Source of the DNA: Paenibacillus lacisoli
Lineage (GTDB): Bacteria > Bacillota > Bacilli > Paenibacillales > Paenibacillaceae
DNA length: 64,000 nucleotides
Direction of reading: 5' to 3'
Assembly (NCBI RefSeq): GCF_030580655.1
Contig: NZ_JAUQTB010000008.1
Location: forward strand, 1 to 64,000
The notes below the pieces were generated by a model, which saw nothing but the letters and a program-made list of their open reading frames with translations, had not been told where the DNA came from and did not search any database. Below, piece after piece: positions 47,557 through 56,967 of this stretch (position 1 is its first letter; each line of letters begins with the position of its first letter). Position numbers and translations under genes: made by a program.

Positions 47557-50043
47557 ATGGCGTTCATCAAACGAAGGCTGGCTATTGTATTGGTATTCCT
47601 GATGATGACGGCGTTCATGCCGCAGAATGCTGCGGAAGCGGCTTCCGACTGGGAACAGGAAAGCCCGTTTCCTACGGCAAATACAATCGTTAATCTGGCT
47701 TATGGCAACCATCGATTTATCGCGGTGGAGCAGTATGGAGATATTCTGAGTTCTGTCGACGGGAGGAACTGGACTAAGCAGAAGGTGAATACCGGTATTT
47801 CGCGGATTACCTACGCGGATGGCAAGTTCATCGCGATCGGAGCAAACGGCTTAATTTACACCTTGGCGGATGGAGAAACAGAATGGAATTCGCAAAAGCA
47901 AAACATTAACACCAACATCATAGCTAGTTTGGCCTACGGCAATGGAACGATTGTAGGGGTAGGATCGAGCGGAAATGTCGTTGTCTCCAGCGACGGGTTA
48001 ACCTGGACGCAGAAGACCGTAGGCGATACGACGAACTATCATATGAGTGTAACTTATGGCAGCAATAAATTCGTGGGTGTAGGGATTAGAGGGTTTATCA
48101 TCCAATCTAGTGATGGGAAAACATGGAGTACCAAAACAACTAATAACACTCACATGCTTTACGGAGTAGCCTATGGTAACAACAAATATGTGGCCGTTGG
48201 GCAGAGCGGCCTGATTATGACATCGACGGATGCGACGAACTGGATCAGCGCTGCGAGTAATACCTCGGTCACGTTAAATGCGGTCACTTATGACAACGTC
48301 AACAACTGGTTTGTGGCCGTAGGCGGAGGCGGAACCATCCTCACTTCCCCAAACGGAAGCACGTGGACGAGCCGTACATCGGGGACAATGAAGGATCTTA
48401 CCAGCATCAAGTGCGGGGATGGAACCTGCGTGGCTGTCGGATATAGCGGCGCAATTTTGACTTCGGAGAACGGAATATCCTGGAGTAACCAGTTGAAGGG
48501 AACGGCAGCATCGCTAACGGGCTTATCTTATAACGACGGAATGTTCGTGGCTGCTGGAAGCGAATTAATAGGTTCGACAACATCGACCAGCGTTGTACTT
48601 ACATCCCCGGATGGAAGGTCTTGGATAAACCGCCCAATCACCGATCAGGCCAATAGACCGGATAGCATTCGAGGCATCAGCTACGGCAACGGCAAATTTA
48701 TAGTCGTAGGGCATCAGTGGAGTTCCGATATGCAGGGCATTATCCTCACTTCGCCTGACGGGATAACGTGGACAGGGCAAAAGTATGGCTCAAATTCGCT
48801 TTCGGGCAGCGTGTATGGCAATCAACAGTATGTGATCGTAGGTAACGGTGGCACGATTCTGACTTCACCGAATGGAGAAGCCTGGACGAGCCGGACGAGT
48901 GGAACATCAAGTGCCCTCTATGGCGTCAGTTATGGTCACGGTCTATATGTTGCTGTAGGGGACCGAGTAATTCTGACCTCTTCAGATGGAGAAACATGGA
49001 CCAGCCGGGAATTCGATGCTAAGGACTATCTATACAATGTGACTTATGGAAACGGGTTGTTTGTAGCGGTGGGGGAGAGAGGGAAGATCTTCACTTCTTC
49101 CGATGGGGAAACCTGGACGAGTCGAATGAGCACGGTATATCAGTCGCTACGCAGCGTCCATCACGATGTTAGCGGATTTAAAATTGCTGGAGCCAACGGC
49201 ACCCTGTTGACTTCTGTGGACGGCATTACCTGGAAGCAGGAAAGCAGCGGTACCGTCAATCATCTCCAGGACTTTATTTCGAGCGGAAGCGAGGATGTGG
49301 TGATAGGTCAGTACGGAGTGATTTTGCGGAGAACAGTCACGAATAGCACGATTAATCCTTTAACCGGAAGCTTTGACAAAAACACTTCTTCTCCAGACTA
49401 CAAGGATATAACAACGACAATGACTTTGAACGGAAATGAACTTACCGGAATTTCCAATGGAGTGCAGGTGCTGGTACCGGATACGGATTACATGGTCAGC
49501 GGTGATACCGTGACGATCACCAAAGCGTATTTGACAAATCAGGCTGCAGGAATAACGAGTCTGACCTTTGCCTTTAGCACAGGCGCACAGCGAACGCTGG
49601 TGATAACGGTCAATGATACGACACCGCAGAAGATAACGGTCAGCTACCAGCCTGGAGCTCATGGCACGCTCAGCAGCACAAGTGAACAGGTAGAGAGCGG
49701 CGGTCACCCATCAGTGGTACCAACGGTTACCCCTGATGATGGGTACCATTTTGCAGGCTGGAGCAGCGATGGAGGCATCACGAAGCTTAGCAGCCAAGAG
49801 GTTGCAGCCTCCGTGGTGACGGCTAATGTCACATATACCGCATATTATACGGCGTTTGTATTGGGGGATGCGGATGGGGACGGTAAAGTGACGGCTGCAG
49901 ATGCGCTTCTGTTGAGCAGATATATCAAAGGTAAGGTTACGCTGACGCCGGAGCAATTGCAGGCGCTCGATATGAATGGTGATGGGCAATGGGACGATGA
50001 AGATGTCAAACTGCTCCTTGCCATTACCGTGGGAAAGGGTTGA
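47557..50043 (+). CDS. secreted BNR-repeat protein with X2 domain and C-terminal dockerin
   Basis: An 828-residue exported protein with a signal peptide of about 29 residues (ends AAEAAS). Residues 30-590 hold about a dozen repeats of the form YGN-KFVAVG--G-ILTSSDG--WT, a beta-propeller-like BNR/WD fold without a recognisable active site. Next are an X2-type Ig domain (about 595-690), one InlB-type repeat (690-765) and a type I dockerin from about 768. The dockerin has two calcium loops, DADGDGKVTAADALLLSRYI and DMNGDGQWDDEDVKLLLAI. The gene ends four bases before the cohesin gene. The dockerin should tether this protein to cohesins, most simply to those of its neighbour. Ligand or enzymatic role unknown. 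Confidence 0.88.
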   Translation: MAFIKRRLAIVLVFLMMTAFMPQNAAEAASDWEQESPFPTANTIVNLAYGNHRFIAVEQYGDILSSVDGRNWTKQKVNTGISRITYADGKFIAIGANGLIYTLADGETEWNSQKQNINTNIIASLAYGNGTIVGVGSSGNVVVSSDGLTWTQKTVGDTTNYHMSVTYGSNKFVGVGIRGFIIQSSDGKTWSTKTTNNTHMLYGVAYGNNKYVAVGQSGLIMTSTDATNWISAASNTSVTLNAVTYDNVNNWFVAVGGGGTILTSPNGSTWTSRTSGTMKDLTSIKCGDGTCVAVGYSGAILTSENGISWSNQLKGTAASLTGLSYNDGMFVAAGSELIGSTTSTSVVLTSPDGRSWINRPITDQANRPDSIRGISYGNGKFIVVGHQWSSDMQGIILTSPDGITWTGQKYGSNSLSGSVYGNQQYVIVGNGGTILTSPNGEAWTSRTSGTSSALYGVSYGHGLYVAVGDRVILTSSDGETWTSREFDAKDYLYNVTYGNGLFVAVGERGKIFTSSDGETWTSRMSTVYQSLRSVHHDVSGFKIAGANGTLLTSVDGITWKQESSGTVNHLQDFISSGSEDVVIGQYGVILRRTVTNSTINPLTGSFDKNTSSPDYKDITTTMTLNGNELTGISNGVQVLVPDTDYMVSGDTVTITKAYLTNQAAGITSLTFAFSTGAQRTLVITVNDTTPQKITVSYQPGAHGTLSSTSEQVESGGHPSVVPTVTPDDGYHFAGWSSDGGITKLSSQEVAASVVTANVTYTAYYTAFVLGDADGDGKVTAADALLLSRYIKGKVTLTPEQLQALDMNGDGQWDDEDVKLLLAITVGKG

Positions 50044-50047
50044 TTTA

Positions 50048-52978
50048 ATGCATTGGAAAAAATGGATTTCGACCATGCTGGCGGCCGTTATGTTTCTGTC
50101 TATAGGAACAGCAGGCTATGCGGATCCGGGTACAGCATCAAACTCGATGAAGGTGGGCAGTGCAGAAGGATATCCTGGAGATATCGTTAACGTACCGGTA
50201 TATGTAACACCAGAAGATTTGATCGCCCAGTACGACATTTCGATTGGTTACAATGCTGCGTCTTTGGAGCTGGTACCCGGGGATGAAGTTACGGGTGAAC
50301 CGGATGTCATTTTAGACGACGAGGACTTTAAAGTGGATTTTTCCAACAGTGGGATCATTCATGTTAAAGCCAATCCGACTTTTATTATGAATGATACAAA
50401 AATATTCACCCTTCATTTCAAGATCAAGGATTCGGCACAGCCTGGTGAGCTGAACTTGACCGTGCCTAAACATGATCTGTATGAAGGTCCGGAAATTGCC
50501 TCCACAACAGCGGAAGAAGGCAAGATCACGGTAAAGTCATTCGATACTAGACACACGGTGACATTTTATACAAAGGGAGGCAGCCAGGTCGAGAGTGCCA
50601 CCGATGTGATCAGCGGCACGACGATCAGCGAACCTCCAGCCCCGACAAGGGAGGGCTACACGTTCGGAGGCTGGTACAAAGATACGCTTGGGAGGGATGC
50701 GTGGAACTTTGCGACAGATGTGGTGACATCCGATATGATGCTGTATGCGAAGTGGATCACCGCTGAGCAGGTACAATACAACGTAACATTCGATTCGCAG
50801 GGAGGCAGTGCGGTAATTTCTGCGACCCATGTAACCAGCGGTACGACCATCAGTGAGCCGCCGGCGCCGACAAAGCCGGGCTACACGTTCGGAGGCTGGT
50901 ACAAGGAAGCAGCGGGAACGCACGCGTGGAGCTTCGCAGAAGATGCGGTGACTTCTGATGTGACATTGTACGCGAAGTGGACGCGGCACGAGGTAGAGAT
51001 TCAGATTGTCTCGGTGAGCGGAACGCCGGGGTCTACGGTTGAAGTACCGGTCATCGTGCACAGCTCCACCTATGGAATAGCAGCGTACAATTTACAGATT
51101 GATTTTGACAAAGAGGCTTTGGAAGTAACGGGCGTTACAGGGGAAACTGGAGATTATTTCGACTCCAATTACGATAATGACGCTGGCTGGGTCAAAACAG
51201 CATGGGTAGACAGCAATGCGGGAGATACACCGATTACGGCTGGAGAGAAGCTGTTCACCGTCAGCTTCAAGATCAAGAGCGGGGCGGCGTTGGGCGATAA
51301 GAAGATGACGGTGCAGACGCAAGATCCTCTTCGCTTCTCCGTTCTGGATTCGTTCGGGACAGAGATGGACAAAACGCTGAATAGGGGTAAGGTAGCGGTC
51401 AAAGAGGGACCTCTGCAGCATACCGTGACGTTCGATTCACAGGGAGGCAGCGCAGTTTCCAGCCTCACTCAGGTGGACAGCGGCGTAACCATCAGCGCTC
51501 CGCCAGCTCCGACGAAAGCGGGTTACACATTCGCCGGCTGGTACAAGGAAGCAGCGGGAACCAACGCCTGGAACTTTACGGCGGATAAGGTTACGTCTGA
51601 TGTGACGCTGTATGCAAAGTGGACAAGCAATGGCTCGAATAATTCGGACAATTCGAATAATTCAAATAGCGCTGGCACGCCATCGACTCCGGGTACAACG
51701 AATCCTGAGAAGCCGGCCGGACTGCAAGTCATCGTTGATGGTGTCGTGAAAGACCAAATTGCTGCAGGCTCAACGACCAGGGAGAATGGCAAGTCCGTGC
51801 TGACGGCGGCAATTGATCCATACAAGCTGGCTGCTCAGCTCAAGCAGGCGGCAGATCAGTCCAAGGTGGTCATCCCCGTGACTACCAATGTGGATAAGGT
51901 ATTGGTCACTTTGACGGGTGAAGCGGTGAAGAGCATGGAAAACAAGCAAGCGGTCTTGGAAGTCCAAACATTAAACGGTACTTACAAGCTGCCTGCCGGA
52001 CAAATCGCCATCGATGATATCTCTGCTAAACTGGGCGAACAGGTTAAGCTTTCAGACATTGTCGTTCATGTGGAGATTGCCAAGAGCGTCGAGGCTGCCC
52101 AGATTCTTGCTGAGAATGTGGCGGCACAAGGAGGCTTTGAGGTTGCGGCTCCGCCGGTTAACTTTAATGTTATGGCCTCCTATAATGGCAAAATAGTAGG
52201 CGTCGAGCAGTTCAGCAGCTACGTAGAGCGTGAAATTCCGCTTCCCGCCGGCGTTGACCTGAGCAAGGTGACCACAGCTGCCGTACTGGATTCGGACGGC
52301 AGTGTGCGTCATGTCCCTACCTATGTTACGATTCGCGAAGGAAAGAATTATGCGGTCATAAACAGCCTGACCAATAGTGATTACTTCCTGATCTGGAATC
52401 CGAAGACCTTTGCAGATGTGGAGGGTCACTGGTCGAAGGAAGCTGTGAACGACATGGCTTCCCGTATGATTGTCAAAGGTATCGATGATACCCATTACAA
52501 TCCTAATGCTGTTATTACACGTGCAGAGCTTGCAGCCATCGTAGTACGAGCGCTAGGGCTGTCAGACAACGGCACCTCGATCAAGTTCACCGATATCCAG
52601 GCTGGCGATTGGTATGCTGGCGCTGTGGCAAAAGCGGCGGAATACGGCTTGATTAGAGGCTACGAGAATCACACCTTTGCTCCTAACCAAACGATTACCC
52701 GGCAGGAAGCATTGGTGATCATGGACCGGGCGATGATGCTGGCGGGGCTACAGGCCGACGGAGCTGATACAGATTCCCTGCTGTCTCCGTTCGCGGATCG
52801 GACAGCAGTCGCTTCCTGGGCAACGCAGGCCATGGCTGCGGCAGTAAAGAACGGTCTCGTTAAAGGAGCGGCTGATGATTTGATGCCGACCGGAAACTTG
52901 ACACGCGCCGAAACTGCGGCGATTGTACAGCGGTTTTTGATCAAGGCTAACCTTATTGATAACCGGCAAGCCAACTAG
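50048..52978 (+). CDS. cell-surface scaffold with two cohesins, three InlB-type repeats and three SLH repeats
   Basis: A 976-residue exported protein with a signal peptide of about 26 residues (ends TAGYADP). Cohesin 1 covers about 33-165 (EGYPGDIVNVPVYV) and cohesin 2 about 316-453 (GTPGSTVEVPVIVH, YNLQIDFDKEALEV). InlB B-type repeats with GYTFGGWYK lie at about 168-236, 240-315 and 457-525. An Asn/Ser/Thr-rich linker and a domain common in Paenibacillus surface proteins lead to three SLH repeats from about 789 (FADVEGHWSKEAVNDM onward) that bind wall polymer. I chose the ATG at 50048, nine bases after AAAGGG; a longer frame overlapping the previous gene is rejected. It should display the dockerin protein encoded just upstream. 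Confidence 0.9.
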   Translation: MHWKKWISTMLAAVMFLSIGTAGYADPGTASNSMKVGSAEGYPGDIVNVPVYVTPEDLIAQYDISIGYNAASLELVPGDEVTGEPDVILDDEDFKVDFSNSGIIHVKANPTFIMNDTKIFTLHFKIKDSAQPGELNLTVPKHDLYEGPEIASTTAEEGKITVKSFDTRHTVTFYTKGGSQVESATDVISGTTISEPPAPTREGYTFGGWYKDTLGRDAWNFATDVVTSDMMLYAKWITAEQVQYNVTFDSQGGSAVISATHVTSGTTISEPPAPTKPGYTFGGWYKEAAGTHAWSFAEDAVTSDVTLYAKWTRHEVEIQIVSVSGTPGSTVEVPVIVHSSTYGIAAYNLQIDFDKEALEVTGVTGETGDYFDSNYDNDAGWVKTAWVDSNAGDTPITAGEKLFTVSFKIKSGAALGDKKMTVQTQDPLRFSVLDSFGTEMDKTLNRGKVAVKEGPLQHTVTFDSQGGSAVSSLTQVDSGVTISAPPAPTKAGYTFAGWYKEAAGTNAWNFTADKVTSDVTLYAKWTSNGSNNSDNSNNSNSAGTPSTPGTTNPEKPAGLQVIVDGVVKDQIAAGSTTRENGKSVLTAAIDPYKLAAQLKQAADQSKVVIPVTTNVDKVLVTLTGEAVKSMENKQAVLEVQTLNGTYKLPAGQIAIDDISAKLGEQVKLSDIVVHVEIAKSVEAAQILAENVAAQGGFEVAAPPVNFNVMASYNGKIVGVEQFSSYVEREIPLPAGVDLSKVTTAAVLDSDGSVRHVPTYVTIREGKNYAVINSLTNSDYFLIWNPKTFADVEGHWSKEAVNDMASRMIVKGIDDTHYNPNAVITRAELAAIVVRALGLSDNGTSIKFTDIQAGDWYAGAVAKAAEYGLIRGYENHTFAPNQTITRQEALVIMDRAMMLAGLQADGADTDSLLSPFADRTAVASWATQAMAAAVKNGLVKGAADDLMPTGNLTRAETAAIVQRFLIKANLIDNRQAN

Positions 52979-53014
52979 TTCAGCTCACGAAACAGCTTGA
53001 AACGGAACAAAACC

Positions 53015-53062
53015 AAACCAGACTCTTTCTTTTTCAAACGGAGAAAGAGTCTGGTTTTTCTT
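53015..53062 (+). terminator. terminator of the cohesin-dockerin operon
   Basis: A perfect 16-bp stem, AAACCAGACTCTTTCT with AGAAAGAGTCTGGTTT, followed by TTCTTTATG. Confidence 0.95.
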
Positions 53063-53170
53063 TATGTAATGGAAGAACAACGCGGTAATTGACCAGCAGC
53101 AATGACAATGAAAACTCTAAAATGAAAGACCATTACAAATATAGGTACAGCGAAAGATGCAGCACATGGT

Positions 53171-53199
53171 TTAGAATCTTGCTGACCATGTGATACAAT
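53171..53199 (+). promoter_or_regulatory. promoter of the dihydrouridine synthase gene
   Basis: TTAGAA at 53171-53176 and TACAAT at 53194-53199 with 17 bases between. The -10 lies in GCTGACCATGTGATACAAT, a block shared with two other places in the window (43057-43070 and 54384-54402). Confidence 0.55.
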
Positions 53200-53329
53200 A
53201 AGGCTGTCTTTTTACCTCACGTTTCATTATGATGCGTCCTTAAACAAGAAACAGAGATAGGAAGAGATTACTTATATATTTCGGGTTAAAGAAAAGATTT
53301 ACTTTTTCATCGATAGAGAGGTTTTGAAT

Positions 53330-54313
53330 ATGACAAACAATTTTTGGGCTGAATTGCCGAGGCCTTTTTTTATACTGGCGCCCATGGAAGATGTGACGGA
53401 TGTTGTATTTCGTCATGTCGTGAGTGAAGCGGCCAGACCGGATGTGTTCTTTACGGAATTTGCGAATACGGAGAGCTACTGCCACCCGGAGGGGAACCAG
53501 AGTGTGCGCGCGCGTCTGACTTTTACAGAGGATGAACAGCCGATGGTGGCCCATATCTGGGGAGACAAGCCGGAATATTTCCGTCAGATGAGTATCGGTA
53601 TGGCGCAGGAAGGGTTCAAGGGGATTGATATCAATATGGGCTGTCCTGTGCCGAATGTAGCCGAGAACGGGAAGGGAAGCGGCCTGATCTGCCGTCCCGA
53701 GCTCGCAGCGGAGATCATCCAAGCTGCCAAAGCCGGGGGACTGCCCGTCAGTGTCAAAACAAGACTCGGGTTCAGCAGCGTAGACGAATGGCGCGGCTGG
53801 TTAACCCACATCTTGAAGCAGGACATTGTGAACCTGTCCATTCATCTGCGTACAAGAGACGAAATGAGCAAAGTCGACGCCCACTGGGAGCTGATCCCGG
53901 AGATTAAGAAGCTGCGTGATGAGGTGGCACCCCATACACTGCTGACCATTAACGGGGATATCCCGGACCGTCAGACCGGCCTGAAGCTCGCTGAGCAGTA
54001 CGGTGTGGATGGCATAATGATCGGGCGCGGTATTTTTCATAATCCGTTTGCCTTTGAGAAGGAGCCGAAGGAGCACAGCAGTGAGGAGCTGCTTGATCTG
54101 CTGCGGCTGCATCTGGATCTTCATGATCAATATTCCACGCTGGAATCCCGTTCGTTCAGACCGCTGGCCCGCTTCTTCAAAATCTATGTCCGTGGATTCC
54201 GCGGAGCGAGTGAGCTGAGAAATAACTTAATGAACGCCAAGTCGACTAGTGAAGTGCGTGCTTTGCTCGATGAGTTTAAGAGCCAGGATCATGGTGGGGC
54301 GGAGGAACAGTAA
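53330..54313 (+). CDS. tRNA-dihydrouridine synthase family protein
   Basis: FMN-dependent enzyme that reduces uridine in tRNA. The 327-residue TIM-barrel protein starts [20 protein letters not shown]; the FMN-binding opening is [10 protein letters not shown]. The catalytic Cys is in [11 protein letters not shown], the Lys in VSVKTRLGF, and the phosphate site in [21 protein letters not shown] lies eight bases before the ATG at 53330; the in-frame TTG six bases earlier is too close. It is a single gene with its own promoter. Bacillales have more than one Dus paralogue; this resembles the DusC/DusB-like branch but I cannot fix the tRNA position. Confidence 0.9.
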   Translation: MTNNFWAELPRPFFILAPMEDVTDVVFRHVVSEAARPDVFFTEFANTESYCHPEGNQSVRARLTFTEDEQPMVAHIWGDKPEYFRQMSIGMAQEGFKGIDINMGCPVPNVAENGKGSGLICRPELAAEIIQAAKAGGLPVSVKTRLGFSSVDEWRGWLTHILKQDIVNLSIHLRTRDEMSKVDAHWELIPEIKKLRDEVAPHTLLTINGDIPDRQTGLKLAEQYGVDGIMIGRGIFHNPFAFEKEPKEHSSEELLDLLRLHLDLHDQYSTLESRSFRPLARFFKIYVRGFRGASELRNNLMNAKSTSEVRALLDEFKSQDHGGAEEQ

Positions 54314-54402
54314 AGGTTTGTTTTACACTAACGCTGTGATGGCTGCAGATGCCATGGGAATACAACGACCGGTTAAGTATTTGGCTGGCCATGTGGTATA
54401 AT

Positions 54403-54521
54403 GGGGTCACGTAATTGGAGCCGGATGATGCACCATGGAGCCAAATAAGAGCGCCCATTACACAGTAACGTTTATGGATTACAAGAGACATCCCCCATTC
54501 ATCTTGGCGGGATGTTTTTTT
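54403..54521 (+). ncRNA. candidate small RNA or attenuated leader
   Basis: A promoter (TTAAGT at 54373-54378, TATAAT at 54397-54402) is followed by about 110 bases with GTAAT/ATTAC long-range pairing and then an intrinsic terminator, ACATCCC with GGGATGT and a T tract (54488-54521). All this lies before the gene at 54578. It could be an independent small RNA or a leader controlling that gene. No known riboswitch class was recognised. Confidence 0.4.
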
Positions 54522-54577
54522 GGATAAGGCATTCAGCGGAGTATCAACGTTGGTTTACAAAATTATAGGAGGATCAC

Positions 54578-55147
54578 ATGTCCTGGAGCAAATTGAAGCA
54601 GCAGCTGGAGAGCTTTCTCTCTCCTGCGTTACAAGGCAAGGTCGAATACCGTGCGACAAGTTACCGTTATTCACCCGATAAAGCAGGGAGCTCTTATCTT
54701 ACGGTCGATAAAAAGAATGTACTCAATATGAATGACAAAACGAGCGGAATCCGCTGGTATCAGACCGAACAGGAAATTAAGAATGATCCAGATATCCAGA
54801 TCCCTGTCAGTCTTGAAGAGATTGAAGCGATCCGAGTAGATACCAAGGGAACTGTTCCGGAGGATCGGCTCATCGTCATTGCCAGAGGCAGAAAGATGTC
54901 CGTACTTGCCAAGGAGCTTCTGTCAGCTCAGTCCGCTTTGAGTAAATCCAACTTTGTCACTGCAGCGAATCAGTTCTTATCTACTTCTATAGAGGATAAC
55001 ATGGAGAGCAGCGATATTTTATTGAATATCCTGGCGATCGTGGACAGAAGGGTTGGGAAGAAGCGGATTCTTAACATGACCGAAACGATCAAGCTGAAGC
55101 ATCCGGCTGTGCAGTATTTCTATGAGCTGCGGCGCAGTACGTTATAA
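54578..55147 (+). CDS. SF0329-like conserved hypothetical protein
   Basis: A 189-residue soluble protein beginning MSWSKLKQQLESFLSPALQG, followed by KVEYRATSYRYSPDKAG. This start is what I remember for the SF0329-type proteins of Bacillota, which have no known function. It has a mostly alpha/beta composition, no cysteine, and a helical C-terminal part ending YFYELRRSTL. AGGAGGATCAC gives a strong site before the ATG. The upstream terminator-ended leader may control it. The next gene, also of unknown function, lies 117 bases on. Confidence 0.75.
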   Translation: MSWSKLKQQLESFLSPALQGKVEYRATSYRYSPDKAGSSYLTVDKKNVLNMNDKTSGIRWYQTEQEIKNDPDIQIPVSLEEIEAIRVDTKGTVPEDRLIVIARGRKMSVLAKELLSAQSALSKSNFVTAANQFLSTSIEDNMESSDILLNILAIVDRRVGKKRILNMTETIKLKHPAVQYFYELRRSTL

Positions 55148-55264
55148 GTACGAACTCGAAATGGACAGGTTAGTGATGAACGGTGAACTCCTTCTGGACG
55201 AGGGGCTTCTGCAGCTTTTATTCTAGTAGAAACAATCTACTTATTGGGAGATGTCTAATTCATT

Positions 55265-56428
55265 ATGCTAAAAAAAGAAGTATTATATATCCGCAAGCAA
55301 TTCAAGCTGGATCATGAGAAGCTTCAGATCTACGACATTCTTAATGTGTATATTATGAAGGATAGCAATGAGATCTATCATTATGAGCGTCAGCCGTTCG
55401 AGCTGCTGGACAGAGAGAAGCAGGAGCTGCATATGGGTAATTTTAAGAAGCTGCTGACCGGGGAACTGGATCAAAAGCTGTTCGAGCTGAAGCTTCACGA
55501 GGAAGCAGAAAATCCGACGCGGATCCTTCTCCATCAAGGCCTGGTGACCGGGGATACGGAAGAGTGGCAGGATCTGATGCTGCTGCTGGTGGAGAAAATG
55601 CTGGCGGATACCAAATACGAGAGGGATACCGTGGTTACTTTTGTCCGCGGGCAGTATTACAAGCCGACCAAGGCCAGGAACGACGAAGCAGAGGAAAGCG
55701 AGAACAATGAGATGTTCGCGAGTCCGTTCATATTGGGCAGCGTGAATTCGACGGAGCAGCCACGGAAAACACTCCTGTTCGACTATGTCGAAAGGGAATT
55801 CAAGTATAACGTTATCGTCGATCCGATCATTAAGCTGAGCACGCCGGAGCAGGGCTTCTTCTATCCCAGTGTGACGGACGGCTATTCCGATGTGAATCGT
55901 ATTCTGTACTGCTCGGGCAAAGCGAACGATCCGAATCAGCATTTCATCGAGGAAGTTCTGAATGCGGAGAAGACCGTGACGGCTTTGGAGGAGAGATCTA
56001 TTTTTGAGGAGATCGTGAAGGAAGTGGCGGAAGACCAGCTCGACGCCTCCATGATCGCCAGTGTATACGAGGAGATTCACCAGGTCATCGAAACGCACGA
56101 GGAGGAAGAGCCGCCGAAGCTGGATTACAAAGATATTGAACGAATGCTGACGGTGAGCGGCGTGGAGAATGTGACGGAAGAGAAGGTGGAGCGAGCGTTC
56201 CAGACGATTGTCGATGATAAGAACTATGAATTCAAAGCGAGCAGTGTCGTTCCGAAGTTCAATTCGAAGTCCATTAAGATCACTACGAAGGTTGCCACCA
56301 TCTCGGTCAGTCCCCAGGATCTCAAATATGTGAAACAGGTGAATTATCAAGGGAAAAAGAGCATCCTGATTGAGCTGGATGAAGATGTGGTGATTGAAGG
56401 GTTTACGCTGAATACGGAAACGTTGTAG
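55265..56428 (+). CDS. DUF4317 family protein
   Basis: A 387-residue soluble, acidic protein starting MLKKEVLYIRKQFKLDHEK. It contains the ILNVYIMKDSNEIYHYE and VRGQYYKPTKARNDEAEESE segments typical of the DUF4317 family, found mainly in Bacillota and of unknown function. There is no signal peptide or membrane segment. GGGAGATG precedes the ATG by about ten bases. It is the last gene with ordinary base composition before the AT-rich island that begins about 100 bases later. Confidence 0.85.
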   Translation: MLKKEVLYIRKQFKLDHEKLQIYDILNVYIMKDSNEIYHYERQPFELLDREKQELHMGNFKKLLTGELDQKLFELKLHEEAENPTRILLHQGLVTGDTEEWQDLMLLLVEKMLADTKYERDTVVTFVRGQYYKPTKARNDEAEESENNEMFASPFILGSVNSTEQPRKTLLFDYVEREFKYNVIVDPIIKLSTPEQGFFYPSVTDGYSDVNRILYCSGKANDPNQHFIEEVLNAEKTVTALEERSIFEEIVKEVAEDQLDASMIASVYEEIHQVIETHEEEEPPKLDYKDIERMLTVSGVENVTEEKVERAFQTIVDDKNYEFKASSVVPKFNSKSIKITTKVATISVSPQDLKYVKQVNYQGKKSILIELDEDVVIEGFTLNTETL

Positions 56429-56583
56429 AACTGTCGGGAGGCGTAACGGGTTGAAGCAGCAGTTATGGAATTATACTGGGTGCAGTAACGCCTATTAGGA
56501 GTCGGGCTATTATATGCTGGTAATACAGAAAAAGCTAATACAACAAAGAGAAAAAAATCTAACTGAATGTTGCATTTGTAAAA

Positions 56584-56630
56584 AGGCCGAGCGAAATCCA
56601 GGAACTCTACTGGTTTTCCTCGGTATTTTT
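56584..56630 (+). repeat. GCCGAG hairpin repeat, copy B
   Basis: Reads AGGCCGAGCGAAATCCAGGA, then CTGG, CCTCGGT and a T tract. It is very close to copy A at 42443-42491. The inner stem is CCAG with CTGG here and CAGG with CCTG in copy A, so both partners changed together. It may terminate the DUF4317 transcript. Confidence 0.7.
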
Positions 56631-56894
56631 GTAGTTTCACTGCTCTTGATAAAGCTGAATCTTCCTAGATTTGCTTATACCTTAAAGGGGAGATTTTTTA
56701 TTTTAAATCTCACATTTTTGGAATTTTTTCTTCTCATAAGTCTAGGGATACAGGTATAATTAACTTGATATAAACGGTAATAAATTCCTGATTCAGAAGA
56801 AAGGAAAATGTTTAAAAGTGAGATTTCATTATAGTTTAATAGTCATAATTGTGCGTAAGTAATAAATGGGGCAAGTATTTATTTACATATGCAT

Positions 56895-56924
56895 GACTTC
56901 ACGTATTGTGAGGTCGTTTTTTAT
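56895..56924 (+). terminator. terminator-like hairpin just before zorA
   Basis: GACTTCAC pairs with GTGAGGTC (one wobble) around five bases, then GTTTTTTATTT. It ends only 44 bases before the zorA start. No obvious upstream gene needs it, so it may act as an attenuator or insulator. The 264 bases between copy B and this hairpin hold no convincing gene. Confidence 0.7.
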
Positions 56925-56967
56925 TTGAAATTTGCTTTGTGAGATATTCATACCTTGGAGGGACATT

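Noticed and set aside
49976-50047. Longer cohesin protein starting inside the dockerin gene
   Set aside because: It would hide the signal peptide that starts cleanly at the ATG at 50048 with its own ribosome binding site.
56514-56759. 81-aa frame before zorA with a hydrophobic C terminus
   Set aside because: It reads through the GCCGAG hairpin repeat, has no convincing ribosome binding site and resembles no known protein.
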